NCBI RefSeq assembly: GCF_000485795.1
Contig: NZ_AXZL01000001.1
Location: 1-46,791 of the forward strand
Source of the DNA: Shewanella decolorationis S12
GTDB lineage: Bacteria; Pseudomonadota; Gammaproteobacteria; Enterobacterales; Shewanellaceae
DNA length: 46,791 nucleotides
Direction of reading: 5' to 3'
Shown: positions 36,275 to 45,371 of the stretch, in pieces
Layout of the letters: every line of letters starts with the position of its first letter
Position numbering within the stretch: the stretch's first letter is position 1
Position numbers and translations under genes: made by a program
The notes under the pieces: model-generated
The model's database searches: none
Told to the model about the DNA's origin: nothing
The model's input: only the letters and a program-made list of their open reading frames with translations

Positions 36275-38686
36275 TTATAATTTAATTCGTAATAATCTCA
36301 AACTGTTACCCACAACAATCAAAGAGCTTGCCGACATGCCAAGGGCGGCAATATAAGGCGCAACATGCCCAGTTACCGCCAGCGGTAAAATCAGCGCGTT
36401 ATAGCCTAATGCCCAAGCGAGGTTTTGACGAATAATTTGTGTGGTCAGTTTAGCAACCTTAACTGCTTGGGTGAAGCGAGAGAGATGATCGCCAAGCAGA
36501 ATAAGATCGGCGCTGTTTTTGGCAATCGCGCTGCCGCTACCCATAGCCACGGATAAATCTGCACCCGCGAGTACTGGCGCATCATTGATACCATCGCCGA
36601 ACATCGCGACCGGTGTCGATTGCTGCAATTTAGTCACCAGTGCCAGTTTATCGGCTGGAGTGAGACCGCTGTGGACATCGCTAATCCCGAGTTCTTTAGC
36701 CAATTGATGCACATGTCCTGAGCTATCGCCACTGGCGATACTGACCTTGCAACCTTGTTGCTTCAAAATATCGACGGTTTCTTTGCTATCGACGCGGATA
36801 TTATCTTGGATCTCAATAGTGGCGATGACATCTAGCTGGTCATTGTTGCTACAGGCGAGCCAAATCAGCTGATTTGCAAGCTTGGGCTTGGCGGTAGCAC
36901 CCGTGAAGCTTGCGTTACCAATGCGGTATTCGGTGCCATTAATCAGGCCTTTTACTCCGAAGCCCACTTCATGGTGAACTTGCTCGGCAATTACATCGGT
37001 TTGGCTAAAGCTGGCAAAGGCTGCGGCGATAGGGTGGCGAGAACCTGATTCTAGCGCCGCTGCAATCGCTAGTGCTTGCTCTTTGGTGAAATCGTTATGG
37101 CACTCAACTTTGGCAATCGATAGGGTGCCGCAGGTGAGGGTGCCAGTTTTATCAAATACCACATGCTTAATTTGTGGCAGTTTTTCAAAGACGCCAGCTT
37201 TGCGGGTAATAATCCCAAGGCGGGTAAAAATCGCGGTCGCACAGGTGACAGCTGTGGGAGTCGCCAGCGCAAGGGCGCAGGGACAGGTGGCCACTAATAC
37301 CGACAAGGTGACCCAAAAGGCATCTTCGGGGGAGATTTGCAGCCACACCAGATAAGTGACCGTCGCAATCGATAAAATAGTGCCCGAGAAATAACGCGAC
37401 AATTTATCAGCCAGCATAGCGACGGCAGGCTTAGTGTTTGAGGCTAACTCCTGCAGACGAATAATCTCGGCAACCAATTGATCTTGCCCAAGGGCGGTGA
37501 CTTTTACCTTGATAGGCTGGTCTAGGTTAATAGTGCCAGCAAACACTTGGCTATCGACGGTTTTTTCAATCGGCATTTGCTCACCGGTGAGCATGGCCTC
37601 ATTGATGCTGGTGTGGCCGTCAACCACGATGCCGTCAGCGGCGACCATTTCGCCGGGTTTAATGAGGATAATATCCCCGAGGCGTAATTTTTTAGCGGGG
37701 ATCTCTTCTTGCCCCTGCGTGGTGACCAGGTGCGCCGTCAATGGTACTAACTTGTGGAGATTGCTGGAACTGACGGAGGCTTTTTGTCTTGCCTTCTGCT
37801 CGAAATAACGCCCAAGCAGCAGGAAGAAGGTAAACATGGAAACGGATTCAAAATAGACTTCACCTGTGCCGTTAACGGTGGCAAAGCAACTGGCGATATA
37901 GGCGCCGCCAATGGCGATAGAGACCGACACATCCATATTGAGTTTGCCACTGAGCAGGGTGCGAATGGCGCTAAAATAGAAGGGCTGCGCCGAATACAGC
38001 ACCACGGGCGTGGCGAAAATCATGCTCACCCAGCGGAAATAATCCCGATATTGCACATCCAAATCGGTAAAGTAACCGGTATAAAGGGCGAGGGCGAACA
38101 TCATTACTTGCATAGTAGCAAAACCCGCCAAGCCTAAGCGCAGTAGGAATTTGCGGCTATTTTGCTTTGCGGTCAGTTCCTGCTCATCCACTTGATAGGG
38201 CGCAGCTTGATAACCGATACGGCTAATTTGCCCAAGAATATCGCTGAGTTTAACTTGCTGTTTATCCCAGCTGATCATCGCCCTTTGGGTGGTGGAGTTG
38301 ACCATCACTTGGCTGACACCTGGCAGTTGTTTCACTTTATGTTCGATTAACCAGGCGCAGGCGGCGCAGGTAATGCCGTCGATGGACAGCGACACAGAGT
38401 CACTATTTTCCTCTGAGTGGACAAAGTCCTGCTGTACTTCGGGCAAGTCGTAGGCACTAAACTGATTTAATTCATCAGGTACCAGCGCTGTTTGTTTACT
38501 GCCGGGCTCGGTTCGAAACTTGTAATAGCTTAATAAGCCTGCATCCACAATGGCTTGAGATACCGCTTGGCAGCCAGGGCAACACATGAGTTCATCGCGA
38601 TCATTAATGCGGGTGACAAACTGAGTCCCAGTGAGCACAGGCTCATTACAGTGAAAACAACTTGGATGTGTCATAGCAATATTCAT
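36275..38686 (-). CDS. ccoI: Copper-translocating P-type ATPase CcoI (FixI)
   Basis: P1B-type ATPase that exports copper for assembly of the cbb3 oxidase. The 803 residues start with a Cys-rich region (SCFHCNEPV, LMCCPGCQAV), then a heavy-metal-associated domain with GITCAACAWLIE, the transmembrane copper site CPCALALATP, phosphorylation site DKTGTLTCG, and the hinge GDGINDAPVL. The N-terminal extra cysteines are characteristic of FixI/CcoI. The start at 38686 is used; an ATG at 38674 (MTHPSCFHC) is possible. It is ten bases after ccoH. Confidence 0.96.
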   Translation of the reverse strand: MNIAMTHPSCFHCNEPVLTGTQFVTRINDRDELMCCPGCQAVSQAIVDAGLLSYYKFRTEPGSKQTALVPDELNQFSAYDLPEVQQDFVHSEENSDSVSLSIDGITCAACAWLIEHKVKQLPGVSQVMVNSTTQRAMISWDKQQVKLSDILGQISRIGYQAAPYQVDEQELTAKQNSRKFLLRLGLAGFATMQVMMFALALYTGYFTDLDVQYRDYFRWVSMIFATPVVLYSAQPFYFSAIRTLLSGKLNMDVSVSIAIGGAYIASCFATVNGTGEVYFESVSMFTFFLLLGRYFEQKARQKASVSSSNLHKLVPLTAHLVTTQGQEEIPAKKLRLGDIILIKPGEMVAADGIVVDGHTSINEAMLTGEQMPIEKTVDSQVFAGTINLDQPIKVKVTALGQDQLVAEIIRLQELASNTKPAVAMLADKLSRYFSGTILSIATVTYLVWLQISPEDAFWVTLSVLVATCPCALALATPTAVTCATAIFTRLGIITRKAGVFEKLPQIKHVVFDKTGTLTCGTLSIAKVECHNDFTKEQALAIAAALESGSRHPIAAAFASFSQTDVIAEQVHHEVGFGVKGLINGTEYRIGNASFTGATAKPKLANQLIWLACSNNDQLDVIATIEIQDNIRVDSKETVDILKQQGCKVSIASGDSSGHVHQLAKELGISDVHSGLTPADKLALVTKLQQSTPVAMFGDGINDAPVLAGADLSVAMGSGSAIAKNSADLILLGDHLSRFTQAVKVAKLTTQIIRQNLAWALGYNALILPLAVTGHVAPYIAALGMSASSLIVVGNSLRLLRIKL

Positions 38687-38696
38687 TCAACCACAA

Positions 38697-39176
38697 TTAG
38701 TTCAACCACAATTGGACGTTGTCTTTGAGTTCGACACGTTGATGAATACGCCATTTGCCATCAAAACCTTCCAGACGGACTTCCCAAGCACCGGTTAATA
38801 CATCGGGTAGAGTAATGCGATACACATGGTTGGCATCGGCGGTGACTGTGGTCTTAATGTCTCTTTCAGCAATGGTTGGGTGATAAAATTCAACTTTTAA
38901 TGCGGCTTGGTAGGCAGGTCCACCGTGTTGAGTGAAGAGGAGTTCATGGTGATTCTGTTCGAGTTGCCATTGCATGCCAAGTTGCTTGGCATATTTGACC
39001 TTACTCAAGTCCATATTGATGGCTTTGCCTTCTTTGTAATAATCCTCGGCGACCAGAGAGTCAGAGTTCGAGAGGGCAATTTTTAGCGTGGTAAAACTTG
39101 CGACGACGGCACACAAAGGAAGAATAATTAAAAACCAAGGCCAAAACTGCTTATACCAGGGTTGTTGTTCGCTCAT
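38697..39176 (-). CDS. ccoH: cbb3 assembly protein CcoH (FixH)
   Basis: A 159-residue protein with an N-terminal membrane anchor (WPWFLIILPLCAVVASFTTL) and a periplasmic beta domain of the FixH family, with VAEDYYKEGKAINMD early and the C-terminal TGAWEVRLEGFDGKWRIHQR signature. CcoH associates with cbb3 oxidase and its assembly intermediates. It begins the ccoH-ccoI-ccoS-tauE run and is separated from ccoP by a terminator at 39237-39268. ccoG, which commonly precedes ccoH, is absent here. Confidence 0.92.
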   Translation of the reverse strand: MSEQQPWYKQFWPWFLIILPLCAVVASFTTLKIALSNSDSLVAEDYYKEGKAINMDLSKVKYAKQLGMQWQLEQNHHELLFTQHGGPAYQAALKVEFYHPTIAERDIKTTVTADANHVYRITLPDVLTGAWEVRLEGFDGKWRIHQRVELKDNVQLWLN

Positions 39177-39236
39177 GTTAAATACCCATAATAAAAATTT
39201 GCGCCATTTTACCGTTAAAAGGTGGCTTTAGCACTT

Positions 39237-39268
39237 TAAAAAAAAGGCCTCGACGTTATCGAGGCCTT
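39237..39268 (-). terminator. Terminator after ccoNOQP
   Basis: AAGGCCTCGA (39244-39253) and TCGAGGCCTT (39259-39268) make a perfect 10-bp stem with a five-base loop; the minus strand continues with a long T run. It lies 18 bases past the ccoP stop and separates structural from maturation genes. Confidence 0.88.
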
Positions 39269-39286
39269 AGCGTTACTCACATCTAA

Positions 39287-40255
39287 TTACTTGTTTGACA
39301 AGCTATAAACATAAGCTGCGATCACGTGGACTTTCTCTTCACCGAGAACGTCTTTCCATGCTGGCATCACGCCGGCACGGCCGTGTTTGATCGTTTCTTC
39401 GATCACACCACGGCTACCACCATATAACCAAACATCGTCAGTTAAGTTAGGTGCGCCCATGAGTTTGTTGCCTTTTGCGTCCATACCGTGACACGCAAAA
39501 CAACCTTTCATGAATGAACCTTGACCTTGAGCGGCGAGTTTCTCGTCGTGCTCACGGCCAGATAACTTAACAACGTACTCGGCCAGACCTGCAATTTCGC
39601 TATCGTCGATTGGCAAACCACCTTTTGGTGGCATCATGCCATGACGACCGTTCATGATAGTGGTCTTGATAGTGGCTAAATCGCCACCGTATAACCAATC
39701 ACTGTCGGTTAGGTTAGGGAAGCCTTTGCTACCACGTGCGTCAGAGCCATGGCACTGCGCGCAGTTTTGTAGGAACAAACGGCCGCCCACTTTCAACGCT
39801 TCTTGGTTTTTCACTAACTCTTCGAGTGGTGTTGCCAAGTAAGCCGCGAAGATTGGGCCATATTTTTCGTTAGCGTGTTTAACTTCTTGGTCGTACTGAA
39901 CGTACATGCCTTCTTTTGCTGCCAGCTCAATCGCGGCTGCAGAATCGGCTTTAATTCCTTTCTCTGTACCAATGCTTTGGTTAGAGCTGGTCCAGTTTAG
40001 TAGACCTTTGTAGTTACCTAAACCTGGGAACAGGGCTAAGTACACTAGGCCAAACACGATAGTGATATAGAACATATAACTCCACCATTTTGGCAGTGGG
40101 TTATTGAGTTCTTCGATACCATCGAAACTGTGACCCATGGATTCGCCTTCTTTGACATCAGTGGTGTTCTTTGAACACACACGTAGCAACAGAAAACATC
40201 CTGCGATCACAATTAACGAGAGTACGCTAATCCAAATACTCCAGAAGCTACTCAT
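39287..40255 (-). CDS. ccoP: cbb3 oxidase subunit III, diheme cytochrome c CcoP
   Basis: Membrane-anchored cytochrome with two c-type hemes that pass electrons to CcoO. The 322-residue protein has two membrane helices near the N-terminus (about 8-25 and 56-78), and heme-binding motifs CAQCHGSD and CFACHGMD. Downstream Met ligands are in RHGMMPPKGG and RAGVMPAWKD. I start at the ATG at 40255, preceded by AGGAGAG in the end of ccoQ and overlapping its stop by one base. Two helices rather than one indicates the longer CcoP type. Confidence 0.95.
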   Translation of the reverse strand: MSSFWSIWISVLSLIVIAGCFLLLRVCSKNTTDVKEGESMGHSFDGIEELNNPLPKWWSYMFYITIVFGLVYLALFPGLGNYKGLLNWTSSNQSIGTEKGIKADSAAAIELAAKEGMYVQYDQEVKHANEKYGPIFAAYLATPLEELVKNQEALKVGGRLFLQNCAQCHGSDARGSKGFPNLTDSDWLYGGDLATIKTTIMNGRHGMMPPKGGLPIDDSEIAGLAEYVVKLSGREHDEKLAAQGQGSFMKGCFACHGMDAKGNKLMGAPNLTDDVWLYGGSRGVIEETIKHGRAGVMPAWKDVLGEEKVHVIAAYVYSLSNK

Positions 40256-40431
40256 CACTTATTCTCTCCTGAGTCCTTCGATTCCTTGTTAATTTCCTCA
40301 TCGGAAAACACAAGGTTTGCTGCTTCATCAAAGGATTTTTGACGACGCGAGCTATATGCCCAAGCAAATATACCGACGAAGGTCAGCATCACAATGATGG
40401 TTAAAATACCTTGTAATGTGCCGTAATCCAT
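40255..40431 (-). CDS. ccoQ: cbb3 oxidase small subunit CcoQ
   Basis: A 58-residue protein starting MDYGTLQGILTIIVMLTFVG, with one membrane helix and a short cytoplasmic tail that begins AYSSRRQKSFDEAANLVF, the typical CcoQ pattern. CcoQ stabilises the assembled oxidase and protects it from oxygen. It lies between ccoO (11 bases) and ccoP (one-base overlap), its conserved place. An AGGAGGC ribosome site precedes the ATG. The N-terminal helix and FDEAANLVF box are what identify it. Confidence 0.93.
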   Translation of the reverse strand: MDYGTLQGILTIIVMLTFVGIFAWAYSSRRQKSFDEAANLVFSDEEINKESKDSGENK

Positions 40432-40442
40432 ATATTGCCTCC

Positions 40443-41069
40443 TTATTTGAGTGCGTGACCCAAAGACTGAAGATATGCAATCAAGGCTTCCAGCTCTGTC
40501 TTACCTTCAACAGCTTTCTGCGCGCCTGCAATTTCTTCATCGGTGTAAAGATCCTTACCTTTGTAACCGCCTTTATGCATGTTACGCAGAATAGTCATCT
40601 TGTCGCCGGTTAACTTGCCGTCTAACTTGTTTTCGGCAAGCCATGGGAAGGCTGGCATATTCGATTGAGGGACCACAGCACGAGGATCAATTAAGTGAAC
40701 TTCATGCCATTTATCGCTGTAGCGACCGCCAACACGGGCCAAGTCTGGACCAGTACGCTTAGAACCCCATTGGAATGGGTGATCCCAAACAGACTCACCG
40801 GCAACAGAGTAGTGACCGTAACGTTCAGTCTCTGCACGTAAAGGACGGATCATCTGGCTGTGGCAGTTGTAGCAACCTTCACGCACATAGATGTCACGGC
40901 CTTCAAGTTGCAGGGCAGTGTAGGGTTTCAAACCTTCAACAGGCTCAGTGGTATCTTTTTGGAAAATCAGCGGCGTGATTTCTACTAAGCTACCGAAGCT
41001 GATAGCGATAACAGTGAAGATCGCTAACAAACCGATGTTTTTTTCAACTATCTCATGATTAAATTTCAT
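40443..41069 (-). CDS. ccoO: cbb3 oxidase subunit II, monoheme cytochrome c CcoO
   Basis: Membrane-anchored cytochrome that relays electrons from CcoP to the catalytic subunit. The 208 residues contain one N-terminal membrane helix (about 12-32), then a single heme site in [18 protein letters not shown], and [17 protein letters not shown]. The Met ligand is probably in SNMPAFPWL. It overlaps no neighbour: 12 bases from ccoN and 11 from ccoQ, one transcription unit. A GGAGC ribosome site precedes the ATG. Confidence 0.97.
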   Translation of the reverse strand: MKFNHEIVEKNIGLLAIFTVIAISFGSLVEITPLIFQKDTTEPVEGLKPYTALQLEGRDIYVREGCYNCHSQMIRPLRAETERYGHYSVAGESVWDHPFQWGSKRTGPDLARVGGRYSDKWHEVHLIDPRAVVPQSNMPAFPWLAENKLDGKLTGDKMTILRNMHKGGYKGKDLYTDEEIAGAQKAVEGKTELEALIAYLQSLGHALK

Positions 41070-41081
41070 CGAGTTTGCTCC

Positions 41082-42518
41082 TTAAGCCGCTTTTGCTTCA
41101 GCCAGTGCTGGCAATGAATCTTTAGAGGCTTTCACAGTACGGATCACGTTGTATGCCATGATCAGCATACCGGTTAAGAAGAAACAACCACCGAGGAAAC
41201 GTACGAAGTAGAAAGGATAAGAAGCTTCCAGACTTTCAACAAAGCTATAAGTCAAAGTACCGTCAGCGTTAACTGCACGCCACATCAGACCCTGCATTAC
41301 ACCTGAAATCCACATAGACACGATGTAAAGAACAGTACCGATAGTCGCTAACCAGAAATGCACGTTAACTAACTTGATGCTGTACATACGGCCATGGCCG
41401 AACAGTACTGGGATCAAGTGATACAGAGAACCGATAGACACCATTGCCACCCAGCCTAGCGCGCCTGAGTGAACGTGACCCACGGTCCAGTCTGTGTAGT
41501 GAGATAAAGCGTTAACTGTCTTGATGGCCATCATCGGACCTTCAAAGGTCGACATACCGTAGAAAGACAGCGAAACCACTAAGAAACGCAGTACTGGGTC
41601 AGTACGCAGTTTATGCCATGCGCCAGATAAGGTCATGATACCGTTGATCATACCACCCCAAGATGGTGCGAACAGGATCAGTGACATCACCATACCTAAA
41701 GACTGAGTCCAGTCTGGCAGGGCAGTGTAGTGTAAGTGGTGAGGACCAGCCCAAATGTACAGTGCGATCAGTGCCCAGAAGTGCACGATAGACAGACGAT
41801 ATGAGTAAACAGGACGACCCGCTTGCTTAGGAACGAAGTAGTACATCATACCTAAGAAGCCTGCGGTTAACAGGAAGCCTACTGCGTTGTGACCATACCA
41901 CCATTGCACCATGGCATCGACCGCGCCACTGTACATAGAGTATGACTTGAACAAGCTAACAGGAACGGCCATAGAGTTCACGATGTGAAGCACGGCAACC
42001 GTAATGATAAATGCACCAAAGAACCAGTTCGCTACGTAAATATGCGATGTTGTTCGTTTGATAATAGTGCCGAAGAACACTATTGCATAGGAGACCCAAA
42101 CGATGGTGATAGCGATATCGATTGGCCATTCTAATTCAGCATATTCTTTACCACTGGTGTAACCCATTGGCAGAGTGATTGCTGCTGACAGAATGATGGC
42201 TTGCCATCCCCAAAACGTAAATGCAGCTAATTTAGGTGCAAATAGTCGGGTTTGACAGGTGCGTTGTACGACATAATAGGATGTTGCAAAGAGGGCTGAT
42301 GTTCCGAACGCGAAGATAACCGCATTGGTATGTAATGGTCGCAAGCGACTATACGTAAACCAAGGAGTATCAAAGTTCAGATGTGGCCAGATTAACTGAG
42401 CCGCAATTAATACACCGACTGACATACCAACAATACCCCACAAAACTGTGGTTAAGGCAAATTGGCGGACAATGGTGTAATTGTAATCAGCGCCTGTTGG
42501 CTGGGAATGGTTCATCAT
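41082..42518 (-). CDS. ccoN: cbb3 oxidase catalytic subunit I, CcoN
   Basis: Heme-copper oxidase subunit that reduces oxygen with very high affinity and contains heme b, heme b3 and CuB. The 478 residues have about 12 membrane helices. Histidines appear in the expected places: [16 protein letters not shown] (low-spin heme ligand), [13 protein letters not shown] (CuB and the Tyr-linked region), [14 protein letters not shown] and [14 protein letters not shown] start at the ATG at 42518 (MMNHSQPTG); a longer start at 42560 is unlikely. Two EtrA/FNR-type sites lie upstream at 42672-42685 and 42715-42728. Confidence 0.97.
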   Translation of the reverse strand: MMNHSQPTGADYNYTIVRQFALTTVLWGIVGMSVGVLIAAQLIWPHLNFDTPWFTYSRLRPLHTNAVIFAFGTSALFATSYYVVQRTCQTRLFAPKLAAFTFWGWQAIILSAAITLPMGYTSGKEYAELEWPIDIAITIVWVSYAIVFFGTIIKRTTSHIYVANWFFGAFIITVAVLHIVNSMAVPVSLFKSYSMYSGAVDAMVQWWYGHNAVGFLLTAGFLGMMYYFVPKQAGRPVYSYRLSIVHFWALIALYIWAGPHHLHYTALPDWTQSLGMVMSLILFAPSWGGMINGIMTLSGAWHKLRTDPVLRFLVVSLSFYGMSTFEGPMMAIKTVNALSHYTDWTVGHVHSGALGWVAMVSIGSLYHLIPVLFGHGRMYSIKLVNVHFWLATIGTVLYIVSMWISGVMQGLMWRAVNADGTLTYSFVESLEASYPFYFVRFLGGCFFLTGMLIMAYNVIRTVKASKDSLPALAEAKAA

Positions 42519-42671
42519 AATGCTTCCACTGCTTATTACTTTTACTTTTAGTAAAGACAAGCTTTACCTGTTATATATGACACAAAGCCCACTTCCCTAT
42601 TAGGGTTGTGAAGCTATGTCAATGCGTTACCCTACACATTTGTGCTCAAATATGAGGTTTCGCAATGATAC

Positions 42672-42685
42672 TTGAGCCATGTCAA
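42672..42685. promoter_or_regulatory. Secondary FNR-like site between ccoN and the lipoprotein
   Basis: TTGAGCCATGTCAA matches the FNR consensus (TTGAT-N4-ATCAA) at eight of ten positions. Its centre is 43 bases from that of the perfect site at 42715-42728 and about 160 bases before the ccoN start. It may act with the first site. Confidence 0.4.
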
Positions 42686-42714
42686 AAAAGATACCAAAGA
42701 TGGGGTCTGGAAAG

Positions 42715-42728
42715 TTGATCTAGATCAA
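42715..42728. promoter_or_regulatory. Perfect EtrA/FNR box in the ccoN-lipoprotein divergent region
   Basis: TTGATCTAGATCAA matches TTGAT-N4-ATCAA exactly and is fully palindromic. Its centre is about 200 bases before ccoN and 54 bases before the divergent lipoprotein start. Low-oxygen regulation of ccoN, the lipoprotein, or both is likely. Confidence 0.85.
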
Positions 42729-42774
42729 CCTACGCCATAGAATGTTAACATCTTGCATCACAAGGTTAATTTTT

Positions 42775-43227
42775 GTGCTTACTCGCAAACTTCTCCCGCT
42801 CACCATCATGCTAGTTATGATGAATCTCACTGCTTGTAATGAAAAAGCAACGCAACAGGCCGAAACAAAGGTTGTAGACCCAACACTTTGTGCTTTTACA
42901 CAGGGTGATTGCATTAAAAATGTCGCAGGTGTTGAACTGCGAATTAGCCTATCACCAGCCCATGCGCCGAGCGAAAAGCCATTAACATTGAAGCTATTAA
43001 CCTCAGAGCCGATTGACAATCTTCAAATACGTTTAGAAGGTCGAGATATGTTTATGGGTGTTATTCCTGTCAATCTTAATGAACTGAATAAAACTCACTA
43101 TGAAGGACAGATGATTTACGGTTCTTGCAGCAGTGGATTCATGGTGTGGCGAGGATTTATCCGTTTTAACCGAAACGGAGAGGAACACGCCGTTATTTTT
43201 GACTTTCTTGCCGATAATCCTCACTAA
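42775..43227 (+). CDS. Lipoprotein divergent from ccoN, unknown function
   Basis: From the GTG at 42775 (AAGG about ten bases upstream) the product has 150 residues with a lipoprotein signal peptide and lipobox LTAC (Cys21), Asn at +2 favouring the outer membrane. The mature part has Cys pairs in LCAFTQGDCIKNV and a later GSCSSGFMVWR, plus a Met-rich RLEGRDMFMGVIPV, in a beta-strand-rich domain. I recognise no named family. Its proximity to ccoN and to a perfect EtrA box suggests a microaerobic periplasmic role, perhaps copper or cytochrome oxidase support. This is inference from location and from the Cys/Met content. Confidence 0.8.
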   Translation: MLTRKLLPLTIMLVMMNLTACNEKATQQAETKVVDPTLCAFTQGDCIKNVAGVELRISLSPAHAPSEKPLTLKLLTSEPIDNLQIRLEGRDMFMGVIPVNLNELNKTHYEGQMIYGSCSSGFMVWRGFIRFNRNGEEHAVIFDFLADNPH

Positions 43228-43258
43228 AGAGGGTTATTAATTCCCATTAAACCTCTTT
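43226..43258. terminator. Possible terminator between the lipoprotein and the HD-GYP gene
   Basis: AAAGAGG (43226-43232) pairs with CCTCTTT (43252-43258), and an inner TTAAT/ATTAA pair shortens the 19-base loop. A short T tract follows. It overlaps the lipoprotein stop and may serve both converging genes. Confidence 0.45.
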
Positions 43259-43334
43259 TGGTCAATTTAAACCAATAAACGCGTTGAAATAACGATTGAT
43301 GATGGGTTCTCTACTGATTTTTCAGCTTATTTCA

Positions 43335-44924
43335 TTATTCATCATGATCCTTCCAACTCTCTTTGACCCGCACGAAAATATCGATGTTATTGATAAAAAG
43401 TTCGAGTAAATCGGGGTCAAAATGCTTACCCGCTCCTTTGCGCATTTCATCGATCACTTCCTCTAGTGGCCATGCAGCTTTATAGCAACGGGCGTGAGAG
43501 AGTGCATCGAACACGTCTGCGATGGCTACAATGCGGGCAAAAATGTGAATTTGATCTTGTTTTAAATTACCTGGATAGCCAGAGCCATCATATTTTTCAT
43601 GGTGTTGTAAGGCGATAATCGACGCTGCTTTAAGGATTGGCCGCTCTGAATTGGCGAGGATTTGATAGCCAATAGTTGGGTGCTGTCGCATCACTGACCA
43701 TTCTTGGTCATCTAACTTACCGGGTTTGAGTAACACCGCATCGGGGATGGCGATTTTACCAATATCGTGCATAGGTGAAGCGCGACGTAATAATTCCGCT
43801 TCTGTTTCAGATAATCCTGCGAGTAGGGCTAGTTGGGCACAGTATTCAGCCATGCGTTTCACATGATTGGCGGCTTCTTTTGAACGGCTTTCAACCACAT
43901 CCCCTAAACGTAGGATCAATTCAGATTGAGTATCTTCAACCTCCTGATTTAGGAGTAGATTTTCGAAAGCGACTCCCACATTTATCGCAAATATATCAAT
44001 GAGTTTTTTATCTAAATCATCAATTCTATCAATCCCATCCATATACAATAGATTGATAAGGCCACTCTTAGTAGGGAAGTAGCCTACAAAGCAATTATCT
44101 TCGTATAAACAGCGTTTTTGCACCAATGCGGTGCGAAGCAATTTGTCGATATGCATCGGGAGCGCTTTATTTGGAGGGCTATCAGCAAATTGACCTGTGC
44201 CAGCGAGGATTTCTATTTCCGCAGAGTCTACATGGCCACTAATCGCATCCATCGCATTACACGTTAGCAGCAGGGTTTCTGTATCAAGATTAAGCAGGGT
44301 AGCAACCTGTGTTAACAAGCCATCGGCAAACTTATACAAGGTTCTGAGCTCAAATAATCCTGAGGTGGCCTCAAGAACGCGCTCTAATCCCTTTCGATGA
44401 TTCACCTGTGCGCGCCTTGCTTGCTCAATCTCCATAATGTCCCTATACGAACGTAGGGCAGAGTATACACTCGTCATGAGTTTACGGGAGTCTAACTCAG
44501 ATTTGGCTTTATAATCATTGATATCGTAATTGACTATGACATCTTCTTCAGGGGCTTGCCCTGGTTGCCCTGTACGTAAAATGAGTCGAATCGTTTTGTT
44601 TTTATGCTCTTCACGGATCCACTTAACTAATTCTAATCCTGCATGGTCACTTTCCATGACAACGTCAATAAACGCTATCGCAAGATCTTGTTCTTTGACT
44701 AACAACTCTTTTGCCTGTTTGGCGCTGTAAGCATTGATGAAGTGGAGCGCTCGGCCATCGAGCTTAAAACGGGAAAGGGCAAGTTTGGTAACGGTGTGAA
44801 CATCTGGTTCGTCATCGACGACGAGAATTTTCCAAGGTGCAAGAGATGCAGAAGTTTCTATGGTTTTTTTTCCTGAGAAGAGCGGCTTTTTCTTTGAAAG
44901 ATCAATCACCATCAGAGGCCTCAT
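43335..44924 (-). CDS. Response regulator with DUF3369 and HD-GYP domains
   Basis: A 529-residue c-di-GMP phosphodiesterase-type regulator. Receiver domain at about residues 25-150 (KILVVDDEPDVH, phospho-Asp in AIAFIDVVMESD); a DUF3369 GAF-like sensor region (about 160-310); HD-GYP domain (about 320-510) with HDIGKIAIPD and HHEKYDGSGYPG, so the metal-binding and GYP motifs are intact. The partner kinase is not in this window. The start is uncertain: 44924 (MRPLMVIDL) or 44912, with AGG upstream of the second. It is convergent with the lipoprotein. Confidence 0.92.
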   Translation of the reverse strand: MRPLMVIDLSKKKPLFSGKKTIETSASLAPWKILVVDDEPDVHTVTKLALSRFKLDGRALHFINAYSAKQAKELLVKEQDLAIAFIDVVMESDHAGLELVKWIREEHKNKTIRLILRTGQPGQAPEEDVIVNYDINDYKAKSELDSRKLMTSVYSALRSYRDIMEIEQARRAQVNHRKGLERVLEATSGLFELRTLYKFADGLLTQVATLLNLDTETLLLTCNAMDAISGHVDSAEIEILAGTGQFADSPPNKALPMHIDKLLRTALVQKRCLYEDNCFVGYFPTKSGLINLLYMDGIDRIDDLDKKLIDIFAINVGVAFENLLLNQEVEDTQSELILRLGDVVESRSKEAANHVKRMAEYCAQLALLAGLSETEAELLRRASPMHDIGKIAIPDAVLLKPGKLDDQEWSVMRQHPTIGYQILANSERPILKAASIIALQHHEKYDGSGYPGNLKQDQIHIFARIVAIADVFDALSHARCYKAAWPLEEVIDEMRKGAGKHFDPDLLELFINNIDIFVRVKESWKDHDE

Positions 44925-45020
44925 TGCTAAAGTTACAACGCACAATTAGAGTGTAGTTGAAGCTAATAAAATCAGTAAAAAAATAATTGTTTGTAAGGGT
45001 AGGTCACAACCTTTAATAAT

Positions 45021-45039
45021 ATTATTGATAATTATTCTC
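45021..45039 (+). promoter_or_regulatory. Fur-box-like site upstream of the Cys-rich ORF
   Basis: The 19 bases ATTATTGATAATTATTCTC match the Fur consensus at 14 of 19 positions by direct comparison. A TATAAT -10 element follows at 45045-45050, so bound Fur would block the promoter. It is 44 bases before the ORF at 45083. The alternative is a chance AT-rich match. Confidence 0.55.
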
Positions 45040-45082
45040 ATCCGTATAATATCAAAGTAAACCAACTCATTTTTTAATTTAT

Positions 45083-45310
45083 ATGGCATATACAACTGAA
45101 AGGATCAACTTATCGATCTCAGAAGAAAAGTTAGCCCAACTCATACGTGATGGCAGTTTATGCGCCTCTGACTTCAGATGCTTAGATGCTCAATCAAAAC
45201 AAAAAGTCTGGCAATTATGTCTTATTTGTTGTCAAAAACGATTGAGCTGCAGTCAATGTACGCAACCCAGTTGTTCAAAAATTGATATTTTGGTTAATGC
45301 CGATAAATAA
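45083..45310 (+). CDS. Small Cys-rich protein, putatively iron-regulated
   Basis: A 75-residue protein with eight cysteines (27, 33, 46, 49, 50, 56, 59, 64). The C-terminal part has CLICC and SCSQCTQPSC, a CxxC-type arrangement able to bind a metal or an iron-sulphur cluster. The N-terminal half is helical and acidic/amphipathic (SISEEKLAQLIRDG). There is no signal peptide. A Fur-like box and -10 element lie upstream and a hairpin overlaps the stop. No clear ribosome site. I do not recognise the family. It is not obviously linked to the recombinase gene that follows 61 bases later, which has its own weak start region. Confidence 0.7.
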   Translation: MAYTTERINLSISEEKLAQLIRDGSLCASDFRCLDAQSKQKVWQLCLICCQKRLSCSQCTQPSCSKIDILVNADK

Positions 45311-45321
45311 CGTTATCGGCA
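45298..45321 (+). terminator. Hairpin overlapping the stop of the Cys-rich ORF
   Basis: TGCCGATAA (45298-45306) pairs with TTATCGGCA (45313-45321), with the TAA stop (45308-45310) in the six-base loop. A short T-rich tract follows. It may be a terminator or a regulatory structure. Confidence 0.55.
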
Positions 45322-45371
45322 TTTGCCTTTAAGTATTATCATGCAGTAAATAGTTAAATTTTAAAGTTTAT

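Noticed and set aside
42519..42560. Longer CcoN start
   Set aside because: The MMNHSQPTG start fits CcoN length and family N-termini; the upstream part has no homology-like pattern.
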